The notes under the pieces: model-generated
The model's database searches: none
What the model was told of the DNA's origin: nothing
What the model saw: the letters and a program-made list of their open reading frames with translations, nothing else
Part shown: positions 18,278 to 26,797 of the stretch, in pieces
How positions within the stretch are numbered: the first letter of the stretch is position 1
Layout of the letters: the number at the start of each line of letters is the position of its first letter
Assembly: GCF_014640295.1 (NCBI RefSeq)
Contig: NZ_BMGR01000002.1
Coordinates: 372,001 to 436,000 of the forward strand
DNA: 64,000 nt
Source of the DNA: Paenibacillus abyssi
Lineage (GTDB): Bacteria; Bacillota; Bacilli; Paenibacillales; Paenibacillaceae
Direction of reading: 5' to 3'
Translations under genes and position numbers: made by a program

Positions 18278-18706
18278 TCAAAGGACTTCTGAATATCTTT
18301 TGAAATTGTCCATAATCGCTTGCCAGCCCGCTTGCTGCATTTCAATGGAATGGGTGCTTTCAGCATCAAAAATTTCAACGACCTTCGTTTCATTTCCTTG
18401 ATTGACGAAGGTGATATCCACTTTTCTCCCATCTCCCAGTGTGTATGAAATTTGCTCATGCTGCATTACTACATCGTATACCCCGCCGAAATCAAAGCCC
18501 ATGCTGCCGTCTTTCGCTTCCATCCTTGTAAGAAACTTGCCGCCAACCCGCAAATCATTTTCCGATCTTGGCGAATGCCATGTCTCTGAAGCCTGATTCC
18601 ACTTCGTGATGTGTTCCGGTTCAGACCAATACCTCCATACTTTTTCTACTGGCGCTTGAATGACTGCCTGGACGGTTACTCTCGTTTTTTGATTACTTGT
18701 TTCCAT
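18278..18706 (-). CDS. SRPBCC / AHSA1-type domain protein
   Basis: A protein of 142 residues with the START/Bet v 1-like pattern of activator-of-Hsp90 homologue 1 proteins: VTVQAVIQAPVEKVWRYWSE at the start, EHITKWNQASETWHSP, and a C-terminal helix MQQAGWQAIMDNFKRYSE. Such proteins bind hydrophobic ligands in a closed pocket. Most are uncharacterised. The ATG at 18706 follows GAGGTG by eight bases and is preferred to the upstream frame. No operon partner is evident. Confidence 0.88.
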   Translation of the reverse strand: METSNQKTRVTVQAVIQAPVEKVWRYWSEPEHITKWNQASETWHSPRSENDLRVGGKFLTRMEAKDGSMGFDFGGVYDVVMQHEQISYTLGDGRKVDITFVNQGNETKVVEIFDAESTHSIEMQQAGWQAIMDNFKRYSEVL

Positions 18707-18843
18707 TTTGAAGCACCTCACTCGATTATTGTTTTTGATTCTTATTTATTTAGACGTGCTCCAGTGCAGTTTCGTTCATCCGGGCCTCCTTCTAGGGTAC
18801 GAAACCATTTTCACAAACCACCAAAAAGATGTAAAATGATAGA

Positions 18844-19116
18844 TTAAGAGAAAAGATTCCATATTTTTCTGAAATATCCTTCATCATTTGCAACTATATG
18901 CTGCACAATGGAAGAAGCCTCTATGCACAGCTGCCCGTCGATGTTCTCCACCCCTTTATCGACATTCACCAAGGTAAATCCCGCATTGTACATTGCGGCA
19001 ATCTCGTTATAAGACCATGAATTAGGCCTGACATCCGGGTAACCGGAATCCGCCTGGCTATGGAACCATCTCCATAGATGTATATGGCGCTGGATAGAAT
19101 AGACGGGAAACGCCGT
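18844..19116 (-). pseudogene. Remnant of an unrecognised protein-coding gene
   Basis: A minus-strand frame of 90 codons, closed by a stop upstream at 19117 and ending at TAA 18844, gives a clearly protein-like sequence: it contains SGYPDVRPNSWSYNEIAAMY, GFTLVNVDKGVENIDG and a C-terminal DEGYFRKIWNLFS. It has no start codon with a ribosome binding site near its beginning, so it looks like the C-terminal remains of a longer gene. The family is not recognised. The rest of the 18707-19259 interval appears empty apart from the promoter side of the next gene. Confidence 0.45.
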
Positions 19117-19259
19117 TTAGAATGGAACATTTCGGAGACAATAACAATGGCAGCCTGCAATGAATGGAATATTTCACCATTTGAAGAGCCCCTCTGCCTT
19201 CTGTTATATTAAAGAGTGCATGTTTATTCGATAGAACTTAAACAACAGGAGTGAATACG

Positions 19260-20057
19260 ATGAAAAAACATGGTTTGAAGCTAATTGCACTACTGCTTGT
19301 CGCAATCATTGCCCTTACCGGCTGCGGCGCTGCAGACAAGAACCAGACGGGTACAGACGCTAATAATTCCCCTGCTCCGGCTGCTGAGGAGAAAAAGGTG
19401 CTCGTGATGGGCACTTCACCGGATTATCCTCCCTACGAAAGCGTAGATGCGAAAAATAACGGCGAGATTGTCGGTTTTGACATCGATATTGCCAAAGCTG
19501 TGGCAGACAAGCTCGGCTACGAGCTTAAGATTCAGGGCATGGACTTCAACGGCTTAATCGCCGCGCTGCAGTCGGAACGAGTCGATTTTGTTATGTCCGG
19601 CATGTCCATAACAGAGGACCGCAAAAAAAATGTAGATTTCTCGGATGTCTATTTCGTGGCCAAGAACACGATTGTAACAACCGGTGATAAGTCCTATGAA
19701 ACGCTCGGCGATCTGAAGGATAAACGGATCGGCGTGCAGCTTGGATCAACGCAAGAGCAGGTCGTTGCGGATCTGAAAGAGGCGCAAATTAAGAAGCTGA
19801 ACCGGATTCCCGAGCTGATTCAAGAGCTGAAAACGAACCGCATCGATGCGGCCATTATTGAGGATGCGGTTGTTCAGGGATATATGAAGAGCAATCCGGA
19901 TTTGAAATTCAAAGTCATCGAATCGGAAGAGGAAGAGGGTTACGCGATCGCGTTCCCTAAAGGCTCCCCATTGGCAGCTGATTTCAACGCTGCATTGAAA
20001 GAGCTTAGCGATAATGGAACGAAGGATGAGCTCGTGAAGAAGTGGTTTGAGAAATGA
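19260..20057 (+). CDS. Polar amino acid ABC transporter substrate-binding lipoprotein
   Basis: A protein of 265 residues. The signal peptide MKKHGLKLIALLLVAIIAL is followed by the lipobox TGCG, which anchors the mature protein. The domain is family 3 solute-binding (SBP_bac_3): GTSPDYPPYE, DIDIAKAVADKLG, MDFNGLIAALQSERVDFVMSG. Relatives bind arginine, glutamine or similar polar amino acids. The ATG at 19260 is seven bases after AGGAG; the frame's earlier GTG at 19251 lies within that site. It heads a three-gene operon with permease and ATPase. The exact ligand is not determined. Confidence 0.92.
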   Translation: MKKHGLKLIALLLVAIIALTGCGAADKNQTGTDANNSPAPAAEEKKVLVMGTSPDYPPYESVDAKNNGEIVGFDIDIAKAVADKLGYELKIQGMDFNGLIAALQSERVDFVMSGMSITEDRKKNVDFSDVYFVAKNTIVTTGDKSYETLGDLKDKRIGVQLGSTQEQVVADLKEAQIKKLNRIPELIQELKTNRIDAAIIEDAVVQGYMKSNPDLKFKVIESEEEEGYAIAFPKGSPLAADFNAALKELSDNGTKDELVKKWFEK

Positions 20058-20713
20058 ACTTAGATTTTAGTGTTCTTAACGGCTATGTTCCCTATGTATT
20101 GAAGGGGATTGCCATTACCCTTTTATTTACATTGGTATCTGCGCTTTTTGGCTTTATATGGGGAACCATTCTATCCCTGTTTAAGATTTCCGATATTAAA
20201 CCGCTCAAATGGTTTGCCAATCTGTACACGTCCATATTTCGGGGAACACCGCTGCTGCTTCAGCTTTTCTTGATCTACTATGCAACTCCCCAATTATTCA
20301 AATACGATATTTCGCCGCTCATGGCCGCCGGGCTCGCTTTTGGTCTGAACTCCGCAGCCTATTTATCGGAAACGATCCGCGCAGGCATTATGTCTGTGGA
20401 CCGGGGCCAACGTGAAGCGGCGATGTCCCTGGGGATTCCTTACAAGACCATGATGATCAGCATCATTCTGCCGCAAGCGATCAAGAATATTCTTCCTGCC
20501 CTTGTCAATGAATGTATTGCGCTGCTAAAGGAATCTTCACTGGTATCCGTCATTGGCGTAGAGGATTTGATGCGCCGCGCCAATGTGGTCGGCTCGGATA
20601 CATTCCGCTATTTTGAACCGTTAGTTTTTGTAGGGGTTATTTATTATGTTTTGGTGCTTATGCTGACGATGATCGCCCGAGTGCTTGAAAGGAGGATGCG
20701 CCGCAGTGATTAA
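20054..20713 (+). CDS. Polar amino acid ABC transporter permease (HisM/GlnP family)
   Basis: A protein of 219 residues with five membrane segments. The HEQ-type permease signature region FGLNSAAYLSETIRAGI and the EAA loop QREAAMSLGIPYKTMMISII are present. It overlaps the binding-protein stop by four bases (ATGA). In this family two copies form the channel when only one permease gene exists, as here. It carries amino acids inwards with the ATPase encoded next. Confidence 0.93.
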   Translation: MNLDFSVLNGYVPYVLKGIAITLLFTLVSALFGFIWGTILSLFKISDIKPLKWFANLYTSIFRGTPLLLQLFLIYYATPQLFKYDISPLMAAGLAFGLNSAAYLSETIRAGIMSVDRGQREAAMSLGIPYKTMMISIILPQAIKNILPALVNECIALLKESSLVSVIGVEDLMRRANVVGSDTFRYFEPLVFVGVIYYVLVLMLTMIARVLERRMRRSD

Positions 20714-21428
20714 AGTAGAAAACTTGTCCAAGTCCTTTGCCAAACAGCAGGTGCTGTTTAACATTTCGACAACGATTAAACAAGGTGAGGTTGTCGCGGT
20801 TATCGGCCCTTCGGGCTCGGGTAAATCAACATTTCTTCGATGCTTAAACCTGTTGGAAACCCCTTCGGAAGGCCGTATTATCATTCATGACAAAGATATC
20901 ACCGACCCGAAAACGAATATCGCGCAGGTTCGTCAGCGAATCGGAATGGTGTTTCAGCATTTTCACTTGTTCCCCCATATGAGCGTGATCGATAATATCT
21001 GCTTCGCTCCGGTTAAGGTGAAGGGCTGGACGAAGGAGCAGGCGCGCGGCAAAGCGCTCGAACTGCTCGAGCGTGTCGGGCTGGCTGATAAGGCCGAAGC
21101 CTATCCTTCCAAGCTCTCCGGCGGTCAGAAGCAGCGCGTAGCGATCGTGCGGAGCCTTGCCATGGAACCTGAGATTATGCTGTTCGATGAACCGACCTCG
21201 GCGCTCGATCCGGAAATGGTCAAAGAGGTGCTCGATGTCATTCGCGGGCTTGCCCAGACCGGGATGACCATGGTCATTGTCACGCATGAAATGCGGTTCG
21301 CGCAAGAAGCTGCCGATACGATCTATTTCCTCGATCAGGGACGCCTTGTCGAGAAAGCCCCGCCGCAGCAATTTTTCAGCCGTCCGGGCAATGAGCGCGC
21401 ACGGCAATTTCTCGAGAAGGTACTGTAA
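20706..21428 (+). CDS. Polar amino acid ABC transporter ATP-binding protein (GlnQ/ArtM type)
   Basis: A protein of 240 residues with Walker A GPSGSGKST, signature LSGGQKQRV, Walker B IMLFDEPTSALDPE and His switch VTHEM. The GTG start at 20706 lies ten bases after AAAGGAGG and overlaps the end of the permease gene, so translation is coupled. It completes the amino acid transporter. A strong terminator follows. Confidence 0.93.
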   Translation: MIKVENLSKSFAKQQVLFNISTTIKQGEVVAVIGPSGSGKSTFLRCLNLLETPSEGRIIIHDKDITDPKTNIAQVRQRIGMVFQHFHLFPHMSVIDNICFAPVKVKGWTKEQARGKALELLERVGLADKAEAYPSKLSGGQKQRVAIVRSLAMEPEIMLFDEPTSALDPEMVKEVLDVIRGLAQTGMTMVIVTHEMRFAQEAADTIYFLDQGRLVEKAPPQQFFSRPGNERARQFLEKVL

Positions 21429-21449
21429 CCAGCATGCTTTCTGAATATA

Positions 21450-21499
21450 AAAAGATAGCCGATTGGAAGCATCTACAGCTCCAGTTGGCTATCTTTTTT
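21450..21499 (+). terminator. Terminator of the amino acid ABC operon
   Basis: The stem AAAGATAGCC with GGCTATCTTT is followed by a T-run, 22 bases after the ATPase stop. Its inner part also pairs (GATTGG with CCAGTT). Confidence 0.9.
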
Positions 21500-21582
21500 C
21501 TTGTCCGCTCGCGAAGGCTCTGCTGGCCTGGACGACGCCGTAGTGCTGACCCGCCGCGCCGCTCTCTTCATCGCGATCCAAC

Positions 21583-22602
21583 TTATCTCCACCAGGCGGA
21601 TGCAGGATATATGACTGAGCCTATGGTGACCGTCTCCCCGATTCTCGGTGTTGAAATGCTAATGTCGTGTTCTTGTGCCGCTTTCGTTACCCGTTCGATC
21701 GGATCTGTCCAGTCATGCAGCGCCAATGTAAACGCCGACCAATGAATGGGAATCATGATTTTACCTTTCACATCGATATGGGCTTGTACCGTTTCCTCCG
21801 GCATCATATGAATCGCAGACCATCGTTCATCATATTGGCCGCATTCCATTAACGTCATGTCAAATGGTCCGTACTTTTCCCCAATCTCTGCAAAGTGCGG
21901 GCCATAACCGCTGTCCCCGCTGAAATAAACCTTTTTATGCTCGCCGGCAAGGATGACCCATGAACACCACAGCGTGGCATTGCGGTCGGTCAAACCCCTT
22001 CCCGAAAAGTGTCTGGCCGGCGTGCAAGCCAGTGTGAGTCCCTCAAATTCAAACTCATCCCACCAGTCATGCTCCTCTATTTGGCTTTCGTCGATCCCCC
22101 ATCTTTTCAAGTGCCTTCCGACGCCAAGCGGAACAAAGAACTGCCTGGCCTTATTTTTAAGCTTCTTTATCGTGCCATAATCTAGATGGTCATAATGATC
22201 ATGGGACAGGAGAACCGCATCGATCGGCGGAAGCTCCTCAACCTCGACAGGCAGCTTTTCACTGTATCGTTTACTCCCGAACAGCGGGACTGGAGAAGGG
22301 GCCTTGCCCAACATCGGATCCAGCAATATGGTTTTCCCTCCCAATTCCAGCAGCACAGCAGAATGACCGAACCAGGTAAGCCTTGCTTGATCATCTCTTT
22401 GAATCAGGCGGGCATCCATAGGCTGCACAGGGACCCGACCGGCCGGTTTTCCGTTTGGATTTCCTTTCATAAAGTCCCGCAATATAGAGAGCGTAGTCCT
22501 TACTCCAGTATCCATTAGCGTAGGGATTTGATTCACAAACTTTCCCTTGGAGAAGTTTTTCGATTGGCCGTATAAATGCCATTTTCCCTTGGAAGAACTC
22601 AT
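21583..22602 (-). CDS. MBL-fold metallohydrolase (RomA/NAPE-PLD-like)
   Basis: A protein of 339 residues with the binuclear-zinc motif LSHDHYDHLD (HxHxDH) at about residues 145-155, a later His in TPARHFSGRG and Asp in YFSGDSGYG. The order and the FSGRGLTDRNATLWCSWV region match the RomA/UlaG-like beta-lactamase fold group related to NAPE phospholipase D. Substrate is not predictable. The ATG at 22602 lies nine bases after AAGAGG; the frame extends upstream but without family-like sequence. It stands alone between two terminators. Confidence 0.85.
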   Translation of the reverse strand: MSSSKGKWHLYGQSKNFSKGKFVNQIPTLMDTGVRTTLSILRDFMKGNPNGKPAGRVPVQPMDARLIQRDDQARLTWFGHSAVLLELGGKTILLDPMLGKAPSPVPLFGSKRYSEKLPVEVEELPPIDAVLLSHDHYDHLDYGTIKKLKNKARQFFVPLGVGRHLKRWGIDESQIEEHDWWDEFEFEGLTLACTPARHFSGRGLTDRNATLWCSWVILAGEHKKVYFSGDSGYGPHFAEIGEKYGPFDMTLMECGQYDERWSAIHMMPEETVQAHIDVKGKIMIPIHWSAFTLALHDWTDPIERVTKAAQEHDISISTPRIGETVTIGSVIYPASAWWR

Positions 22603-22691
22603 GATGGATAGCCTCTTTCTTGTTTTCATACTGGCCGAATTTGGCGGAGGAGCTGCGGAGCTCGTGCAAAAGTTTAAGGTATACCAAACAG

Positions 22692-22722
22692 AAACGGCTG
22701 TCTTTTGATAAGACAGCCGTTT
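22692..22722. terminator. Terminator after the small acidic protein gene
   Basis: A 13-bp perfect stem (AAACGGCTGTCTT with AAGACAGCCGTTT) lies five bases after the stop of the minus-strand gene at 22727. The T content after it is modest on either strand. Confidence 0.7.
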
Positions 22723-22726
22723 CACC

Positions 22727-23005
22727 CTAATCCTCGTAACCTGCAAGCCCTTTTTCCATCAAGTACTCCATTTCCGAGTCCAAGACGGTTTCAACGGCCA
22801 GTTCATCTAATTTGACGTCGCGTTGGCTTAACACGTAATCCACCAGCTCGTCGCTATCAATATCGACAACCCCTTTGGCATCCGCCTTTGCGTTGTTAAT
22901 AAATGCCTGTTCATGTTTCAGAACAAGCGCGATGTTATTGGCGTCGATGTCTGTTTTTCGTTCGATGTATTGGATAAGCTCTTTTTCATTCAATTGCTCA
23001 CTCAT
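22727..23005 (-). CDS. Small acidic hypothetical protein
   Basis: A soluble protein of 92 residues, helical and acidic, starting MSEQLNEKELIQYIERKTD and ending MEYLMEKGLAGYED. No Cys, no membrane segment and no recognisable motif. It resembles short conserved hypothetical proteins of Paenibacillus and Bacillus. It has a proper start and terminator and lies 71 bases from the formate/nitrite channel gene on the same strand, so the two may be co-transcribed. Function unknown. Confidence 0.65.
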   Translation of the reverse strand: MSEQLNEKELIQYIERKTDIDANNIALVLKHEQAFINNAKADAKGVVDIDSDELVDYVLSQRDVKLDELAVETVLDSEMEYLMEKGLAGYED

Positions 23006-23076
23006 TGGTTTTCATCTCCTGATTATGTTCATAATGCCATTGTACCATATTCCAGCTGATCAAGCTCCCGCCCGGT

Positions 23077-23868
23077 TCACTCCTCCGCGACTTCCCGTTC
23101 CACTCCTCTGATATACGCCAGCCAGTACAACACCGCAACGAAAACAGCGCCTCCCACGGCATTCCCCAGATAGACCGGAATGAAGTTTCGCAACCAATCT
23201 CCCCACCCTGCATATCCGGCAAAAATGGCCGCTGGAAACACAAACATGTTGGCGACTACATGCTGAAATCCAAGGGCTACAAAGGCCATAATCGGAAACC
23301 AGATAGCCAATATTTTGCCTGCAACATCATTTGCCGCATAGGAGAGCCAGACCGCCAGGCCGACCAGCCAATTGCAGCCAATGCCGGAAACAAAGGACTG
23401 AAAAAAGGATTCATCCAACTTCGCGTGGACGATCGCCAGCGTTTTCTGCAAAAATGCCCCTTCCGACGTCAATCCGAGCACATGCCCAAAGAAGAAGGCG
23501 ATAAAAACAGCTCCAATAAAATTGCTAACGGTGAGCCAGAACCAGTTTCGAAGAAGCTGGCCCCATGAGACCTGCCCGGCAAGCCTGGCAATGGTCACCG
23601 CCATCATGTTCCCGGTCAGCAGCTCGCCGCCGGCGATGATGGTGAGCACCAGGCCTAACGGAAAGACGGCCGCCCCCAGAAATCCGGCAAAGCTGCCCCA
23701 CTCTCCGGGAACATTGCCGCTTACGCGAATATCCAGTAAAAACCCTAAAGCGATGAATGCCCCCGCTAAAAATCCGAGCGTTAACAGCGTGGGAAGCGGT
23801 AAGCTTACTTTTCTCTTGCCCGCCTCGATGCTTAATTCCGCGATCCGCTGCGGCGTATGGTAGGCCAT
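23077..23868 (-). CDS. Formate/nitrite transporter family channel (FNT; FocA/NirC/YwcJ-like)
   Basis: A protein of 263 residues with six membrane segments and the FNT signature regions AGGELLTGNMMAV (segment 3 half-break) and NWLVGLAVWLSYAANDVAGK. It starts at ATG 23868 after GGGGG at seven bases; an upstream start at 23889 lacks a site. FNT pentamers pass formate, nitrite or related monovalent anions across the membrane. The substrate cannot be told from sequence. Formate dehydrogenase and nitrite reductase genes are not nearby. Confidence 0.9.
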   Translation of the reverse strand: MAYHTPQRIAELSIEAGKRKVSLPLPTLLTLGFLAGAFIALGFLLDIRVSGNVPGEWGSFAGFLGAAVFPLGLVLTIIAGGELLTGNMMAVTIARLAGQVSWGQLLRNWFWLTVSNFIGAVFIAFFFGHVLGLTSEGAFLQKTLAIVHAKLDESFFQSFVSGIGCNWLVGLAVWLSYAANDVAGKILAIWFPIMAFVALGFQHVVANMFVFPAAIFAGYAGWGDWLRNFIPVYLGNAVGGAVFVAVLYWLAYIRGVEREVAEE

Positions 23869-23927
23869 AGTTGTACCCCCAAACCTCATTTTTATCTAGG
23901 GTTGCCATGGTTGGGGTTAATTATCAA

Positions 23928-24476
23928 TTAAACAGCATAAACATAAACTTTGGTGCGGTACAGGTCTCCACAGATGATTACCCGTTCAGGCTCCCAACCG
24001 GGCAGTGCAAAACAAATGCTGATCACCCGTGTCCCCGGTACCAATCGTTCGCGGAATATTGTGCTTAACCGCAACATCGCGCCCGGATAAAGATAACAGA
24101 CCACCACATCTGCGCTGTCATAAGGGTACATGTAGAGATCTGCGCGAATCATTGTAACCCCGGCACGGGAATCCAGCTTGGCGGCGATCCGGGAAACCCA
24201 CAGCGGAATGAAAGAATTCTCTATTCCAACCACCCGCCAGCCGGAGCAATGTTTTGCCAAATGTTGCGCAAGCGTCCCCCAGCCCGAACCCGCTTCCACC
24301 AGCGTACCTTGCCCGGCGATCCGGTTGATCTCATCTGCCACCTTGCCCCTCACGGGTGCCGATGAGGGCATTGGCGTGATCCCGTTCTTCCAGCTATGAT
24401 ATGCAATCGACAGTACGGCCGCGGACAAGGCCGCTGCCAGCAGACCGGTCGTGAATTGGTAAAGTGTATAAGGCAT
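23928..24476 (-). CDS. Membrane-anchored class I SAM-dependent methyltransferase
   Basis: A protein of 182 residues with one N-terminal membrane segment (about residues 8-27), then a Rossmann methyltransferase core: motif I VEAGSGWGTLAQHLAK, an acidic residue at the end of strand 2 (VVGIENS), and YDSADVVVCYLYPGAM in place of motif IV. The layout resembles lysine-type methyltransferases of the FAM173/ATPSCKMT group, an uncertain link. Substrate unknown. It is encoded downstream of the FNT promoter region on the same strand with a 39-base gap. Confidence 0.8.
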   Translation of the reverse strand: MPYTLYQFTTGLLAAALSAAVLSIAYHSWKNGITPMPSSAPVRGKVADEINRIAGQGTLVEAGSGWGTLAQHLAKHCSGWRVVGIENSFIPLWVSRIAAKLDSRAGVTMIRADLYMYPYDSADVVVCYLYPGAMLRLSTIFRERLVPGTRVISICFALPGWEPERVIICGDLYRTKVYVYAV

Positions 24477-24566
24477 GATGGAACTCCTCTGCTGCGCGTC
24501 GTATCCGTTCGCAAATTTCGCCCATTCTAACTCCTCTATACTCTACTACTTCTTACTTGCATATTC

Positions 24567-24598
24567 AAAAAAAAGACAACCCCGGAAGGTTGTCCTTT
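24567..24598 (-). terminator. Terminator of the DJ-1 family gene
   Basis: A 9-bp stem (AAGACAACC with GGTTGTCCTT) and a run of eight Ts on the minus strand, 20 bases after the stop at 24618. Confidence 0.9.
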
Positions 24599-24617
24599 AT
24601 GTTAACAGCGTTTTTTC

Positions 24618-25178
24618 TTAGTTTAGTGCGTTGACCTGCTTCACAAATTCTTTCATCAATTGCGGCAGATCGTTCCATGCATGTCCGGAAACCAGGTTGC
24701 GGTCAACATGGCAGCGGGTCTCGATATAGGTTGCGCCTGCAGCTTCAACTTCAGGGCGGCAAGCGAAGTATGCTGTCATTTCACGGCCTTTAATTTGATC
24801 CGCAATGACCGACAGCGCTTGGCTGGCGTGACACAGAATCATGATCGGTTTGTTCTGCTCGAAGAAATGGCCGGCGAGGCGGGCAAAATCTTTATGAAGG
24901 CGAATATGCTCCGGAGCGCGTCCGCCAGGAATAATTAGTGCATCGAATTGTTCAGGGTTAATGTTTTCAAATGAAGCATGCGCCTCAATATTATATCCTT
25001 GTTTCTCCGTAAAGGTCTGCCAGTCCTCAAAATCGTGAACAACGGTTTTCAATACTTTTTTATCGGTTGGGGAAGCGATTACTGCATCATAACCTTCCTC
25101 CAGGCAGCGATAGTACGGATAATATACTTCCAATGCTTCTACAGCGTCTCCTGTTAAAATCAATATTTTCTTAGACAT
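24618..25178 (-). CDS. DJ-1/PfpI family protein
   Basis: A protein of 186 residues. Conserved elements are DALIIPGGRAPEHIR and the nucleophile elbow MILCHASQAL, where the Cys-His pair is the usual DJ-1/PfpI catalytic site. Members act as proteases, chaperones or glyoxalase/deglycase-like proteins. The start ATG at 25178 follows GAGGTG by seven bases. It is divergent from an HxlR regulator, with an inverted-repeat operator between the two, which suggests an electrophile- or redox-responsive pair. That role is inferred. Confidence 0.9.
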   Translation of the reverse strand: MSKKILILTGDAVEALEVYYPYYRCLEEGYDAVIASPTDKKVLKTVVHDFEDWQTFTEKQGYNIEAHASFENINPEQFDALIIPGGRAPEHIRLHKDFARLAGHFFEQNKPIMILCHASQALSVIADQIKGREMTAYFACRPEVEAAGATYIETRCHVDRNLVSGHAWNDLPQLMKEFVKQVNALN

Positions 25179-25250
25179 GTATAGCACCTCTCTTTTCGTA
25201 TAATAGATACAAATAAATGTTATACTTTAGGGAGAGAAAAGAAAAGAATG

Positions 25251-25281
25251 TACTTTTTTGTGCGGTTGTTACAAAAAAGTA
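25251..25281. promoter_or_regulatory. Inverted-repeat operator for the HxlR regulator
   Basis: TACTTTTTTG (25251-25260) and CAAAAAAGTA (25272-25281) form a perfect 10-bp inverted repeat with an 11-base centre. It lies between the divergent DJ-1 and hxlR genes, 25 bases before the regulator start, and is a likely site for autoregulation. Confidence 0.7.
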
Positions 25282-25306
25282 ACTATTGAACCGTTAGGAG
25301 CTCATT

Positions 25307-25684
25307 ATGTCGGATTTACGAAAAGAAATACTTCAAAAACTCAACAACGGAGATTTCAATTGTGAGAAAGAATTAACCCTGTCCATTATCAGTGGCAAAT
25401 GGAAGGTCGTTATTTTGTGGCACTTGGGAGTAGAAGGGCCTCACCGGTTCAGCGAGCTCCAGCGGTTATTCCCCAAAATTACGCACAAAATGTTAACCAA
25501 CCAGCTGAAAGAATTAATTGATGACGGGATTGTACACCGGGAAGTGTTTCCGGAGGTGCCTCCGCGAGTCGAATATTCAATGACTGAGCTGGGCATGACA
25601 TTGCTGCCTATTATTGAAATGATGTACGAATGGGGAAAACAGAGAATATCCGACATCAGAAATAATCAGGCCGTCAGCGAATAG
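25307..25684 (+). CDS. HxlR-family winged-helix transcriptional regulator
   Basis: A protein of 125 residues with the HxlR/DUF24 pattern: [23 protein letters not shown], the winged helix [23 protein letters not shown] and [18 protein letters not shown] Cys at residue 19 lies just before the helix-turn-helix, as in redox- or electrophile-sensing members such as HypR and YodB. The start is ATG after AGGAG. It is divergent from the DJ-1 family gene and probably controls it through the inverted repeat at 25251-25281. Confidence 0.92.
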   Translation: MSDLRKEILQKLNNGDFNCEKELTLSIISGKWKVVILWHLGVEGPHRFSELQRLFPKITHKMLTNQLKELIDDGIVHREVFPEVPPRVEYSMTELGMTLLPIIEMMYEWGKQRISDIRNNQAVSE

Positions 25685-25830
25685 AAACCATCGCTTGGTT
25701 CCCCATACCTGCCAATTCTCAACAATCTAGTTATTCCATCTATACTAGCTTCATCTTACTCTCATACGCTATACAACCAGCTCCTGAACGTGACTGGAAA
25801 AGTGGTCTTGTCTAATTATGAATGAAAAGA

Positions 25831-25870
25831 AAAAGAGGAGCTTCGACGGATGAAGTCGAGGTTCCTCTTT
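25831..25870 (-). terminator. Terminator of the EamA transporter gene
   Basis: The stem AAGAGGAGCTTCGAC with GTCGAGGTTCCTCTT overlaps the EamA stop codon. On the minus strand it is followed by TTTTCTTTTC. The sequence between hxlR and this element (25685-25830) shows nothing assignable. Confidence 0.75.
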
Positions 25871-26768
25871 AGCTGTCGGCTTTTGTTGTTCGCTTTCCCG
25901 ATCTCCTTCTTCCGGCTAAGAAAACACCCGCAAGAATGATGAACAGACCCGTTAACATATTCCATCGGATCTCTTCATCTAATAGCGTAGATCCCCACAC
26001 AAGAGCAGTGCATGGAACCAGATAAGTGACCATCGTCGCGAACTCGGGGCTGCCTTTTTGGACAATATAATAAAATAAGATATAAGCGATTCCTGAGCCT
26101 AGTCCGCCCAAACCAACAAGCATCAACACGGTATGTAATGAAGCAAGGTGCGAGAGTGCGGCCTCCTCGACCGTAAATGCCATGCTGCCGGTTGCAAGCA
26201 TGCAGCCAAGCAAGGTCCCAAATGTAATCTGATACATGGAGAATCCGTTAAGAAGGCGCTTGGACAGCTGCGACCCGATTCCATAACAGATGGAGGCTGC
26301 GAGCATGCAGATGACGCCAAGCGTATCCACCGATAGGAAGGAACCGGATTCAATCCCGACCAGTATGATCAGCCCGAACGAAGCGATGCAGATGCCAAGC
26401 CACTGCGCCCTGCCGGATTTTTGACCAAAAAACAGCATGCCGACAACAATCGTCCAGATTGGAGTAGTCGCATTTAAAATCGATGCCATGCTGCTTGTCA
26501 ATCGCGTCTCGCTAAATCCGATCAGCGCCCATGGAATAGCCGTATTAATAATCGACATCATCCCCATAGCAAGCCACGGAATCGTCCGAAAGGCAAACGG
26601 CTTCTTGAGCGCGAGCATAATGATTGCAACCACAATCAAACCGCATGCAGAGCGGAGAAATGCGATCGTCCATGGCCCAAAATCAAGAAGAAGCATTTTG
26701 ATGAAATAGAATGAACCGCCCCAGATGAGGCTGAGCAATATCAATGCTGCATAAACGAAGCGTGGCAA
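25869..26768 (-). CDS. EamA/DMT-family drug/metabolite transporter
   Basis: A protein of 299 residues with ten membrane segments in two EamA repeats. The first opens with SLIWGGSFYFIKMLL and includes RSACGLIVVAI; the second includes GSGIAYILFYYIVQKGSPEFATM. The family exports amino acids, metabolites or drugs. The C-terminus is basic (RRRSGKRTTKADS). It starts with TTG after AAGGA. Substrate is unknown. Confidence 0.9.
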   Translation of the reverse strand: MPRFVYAALILLSLIWGGSFYFIKMLLLDFGPWTIAFLRSACGLIVVAIIMLALKKPFAFRTIPWLAMGMMSIINTAIPWALIGFSETRLTSSMASILNATTPIWTIVVGMLFFGQKSGRAQWLGICIASFGLIILVGIESGSFLSVDTLGVICMLAASICYGIGSQLSKRLLNGFSMYQITFGTLLGCMLATGSMAFTVEEAALSHLASLHTVLMLVGLGGLGSGIAYILFYYIVQKGSPEFATMVTYLVPCTALVWGSTLLDEEIRWNMLTGLFIILAGVFLAGRRRSGKRTTKADS

Positions 26769-26797
26769 CTGTTATCCTTCTTCCTATTATGGACTGA

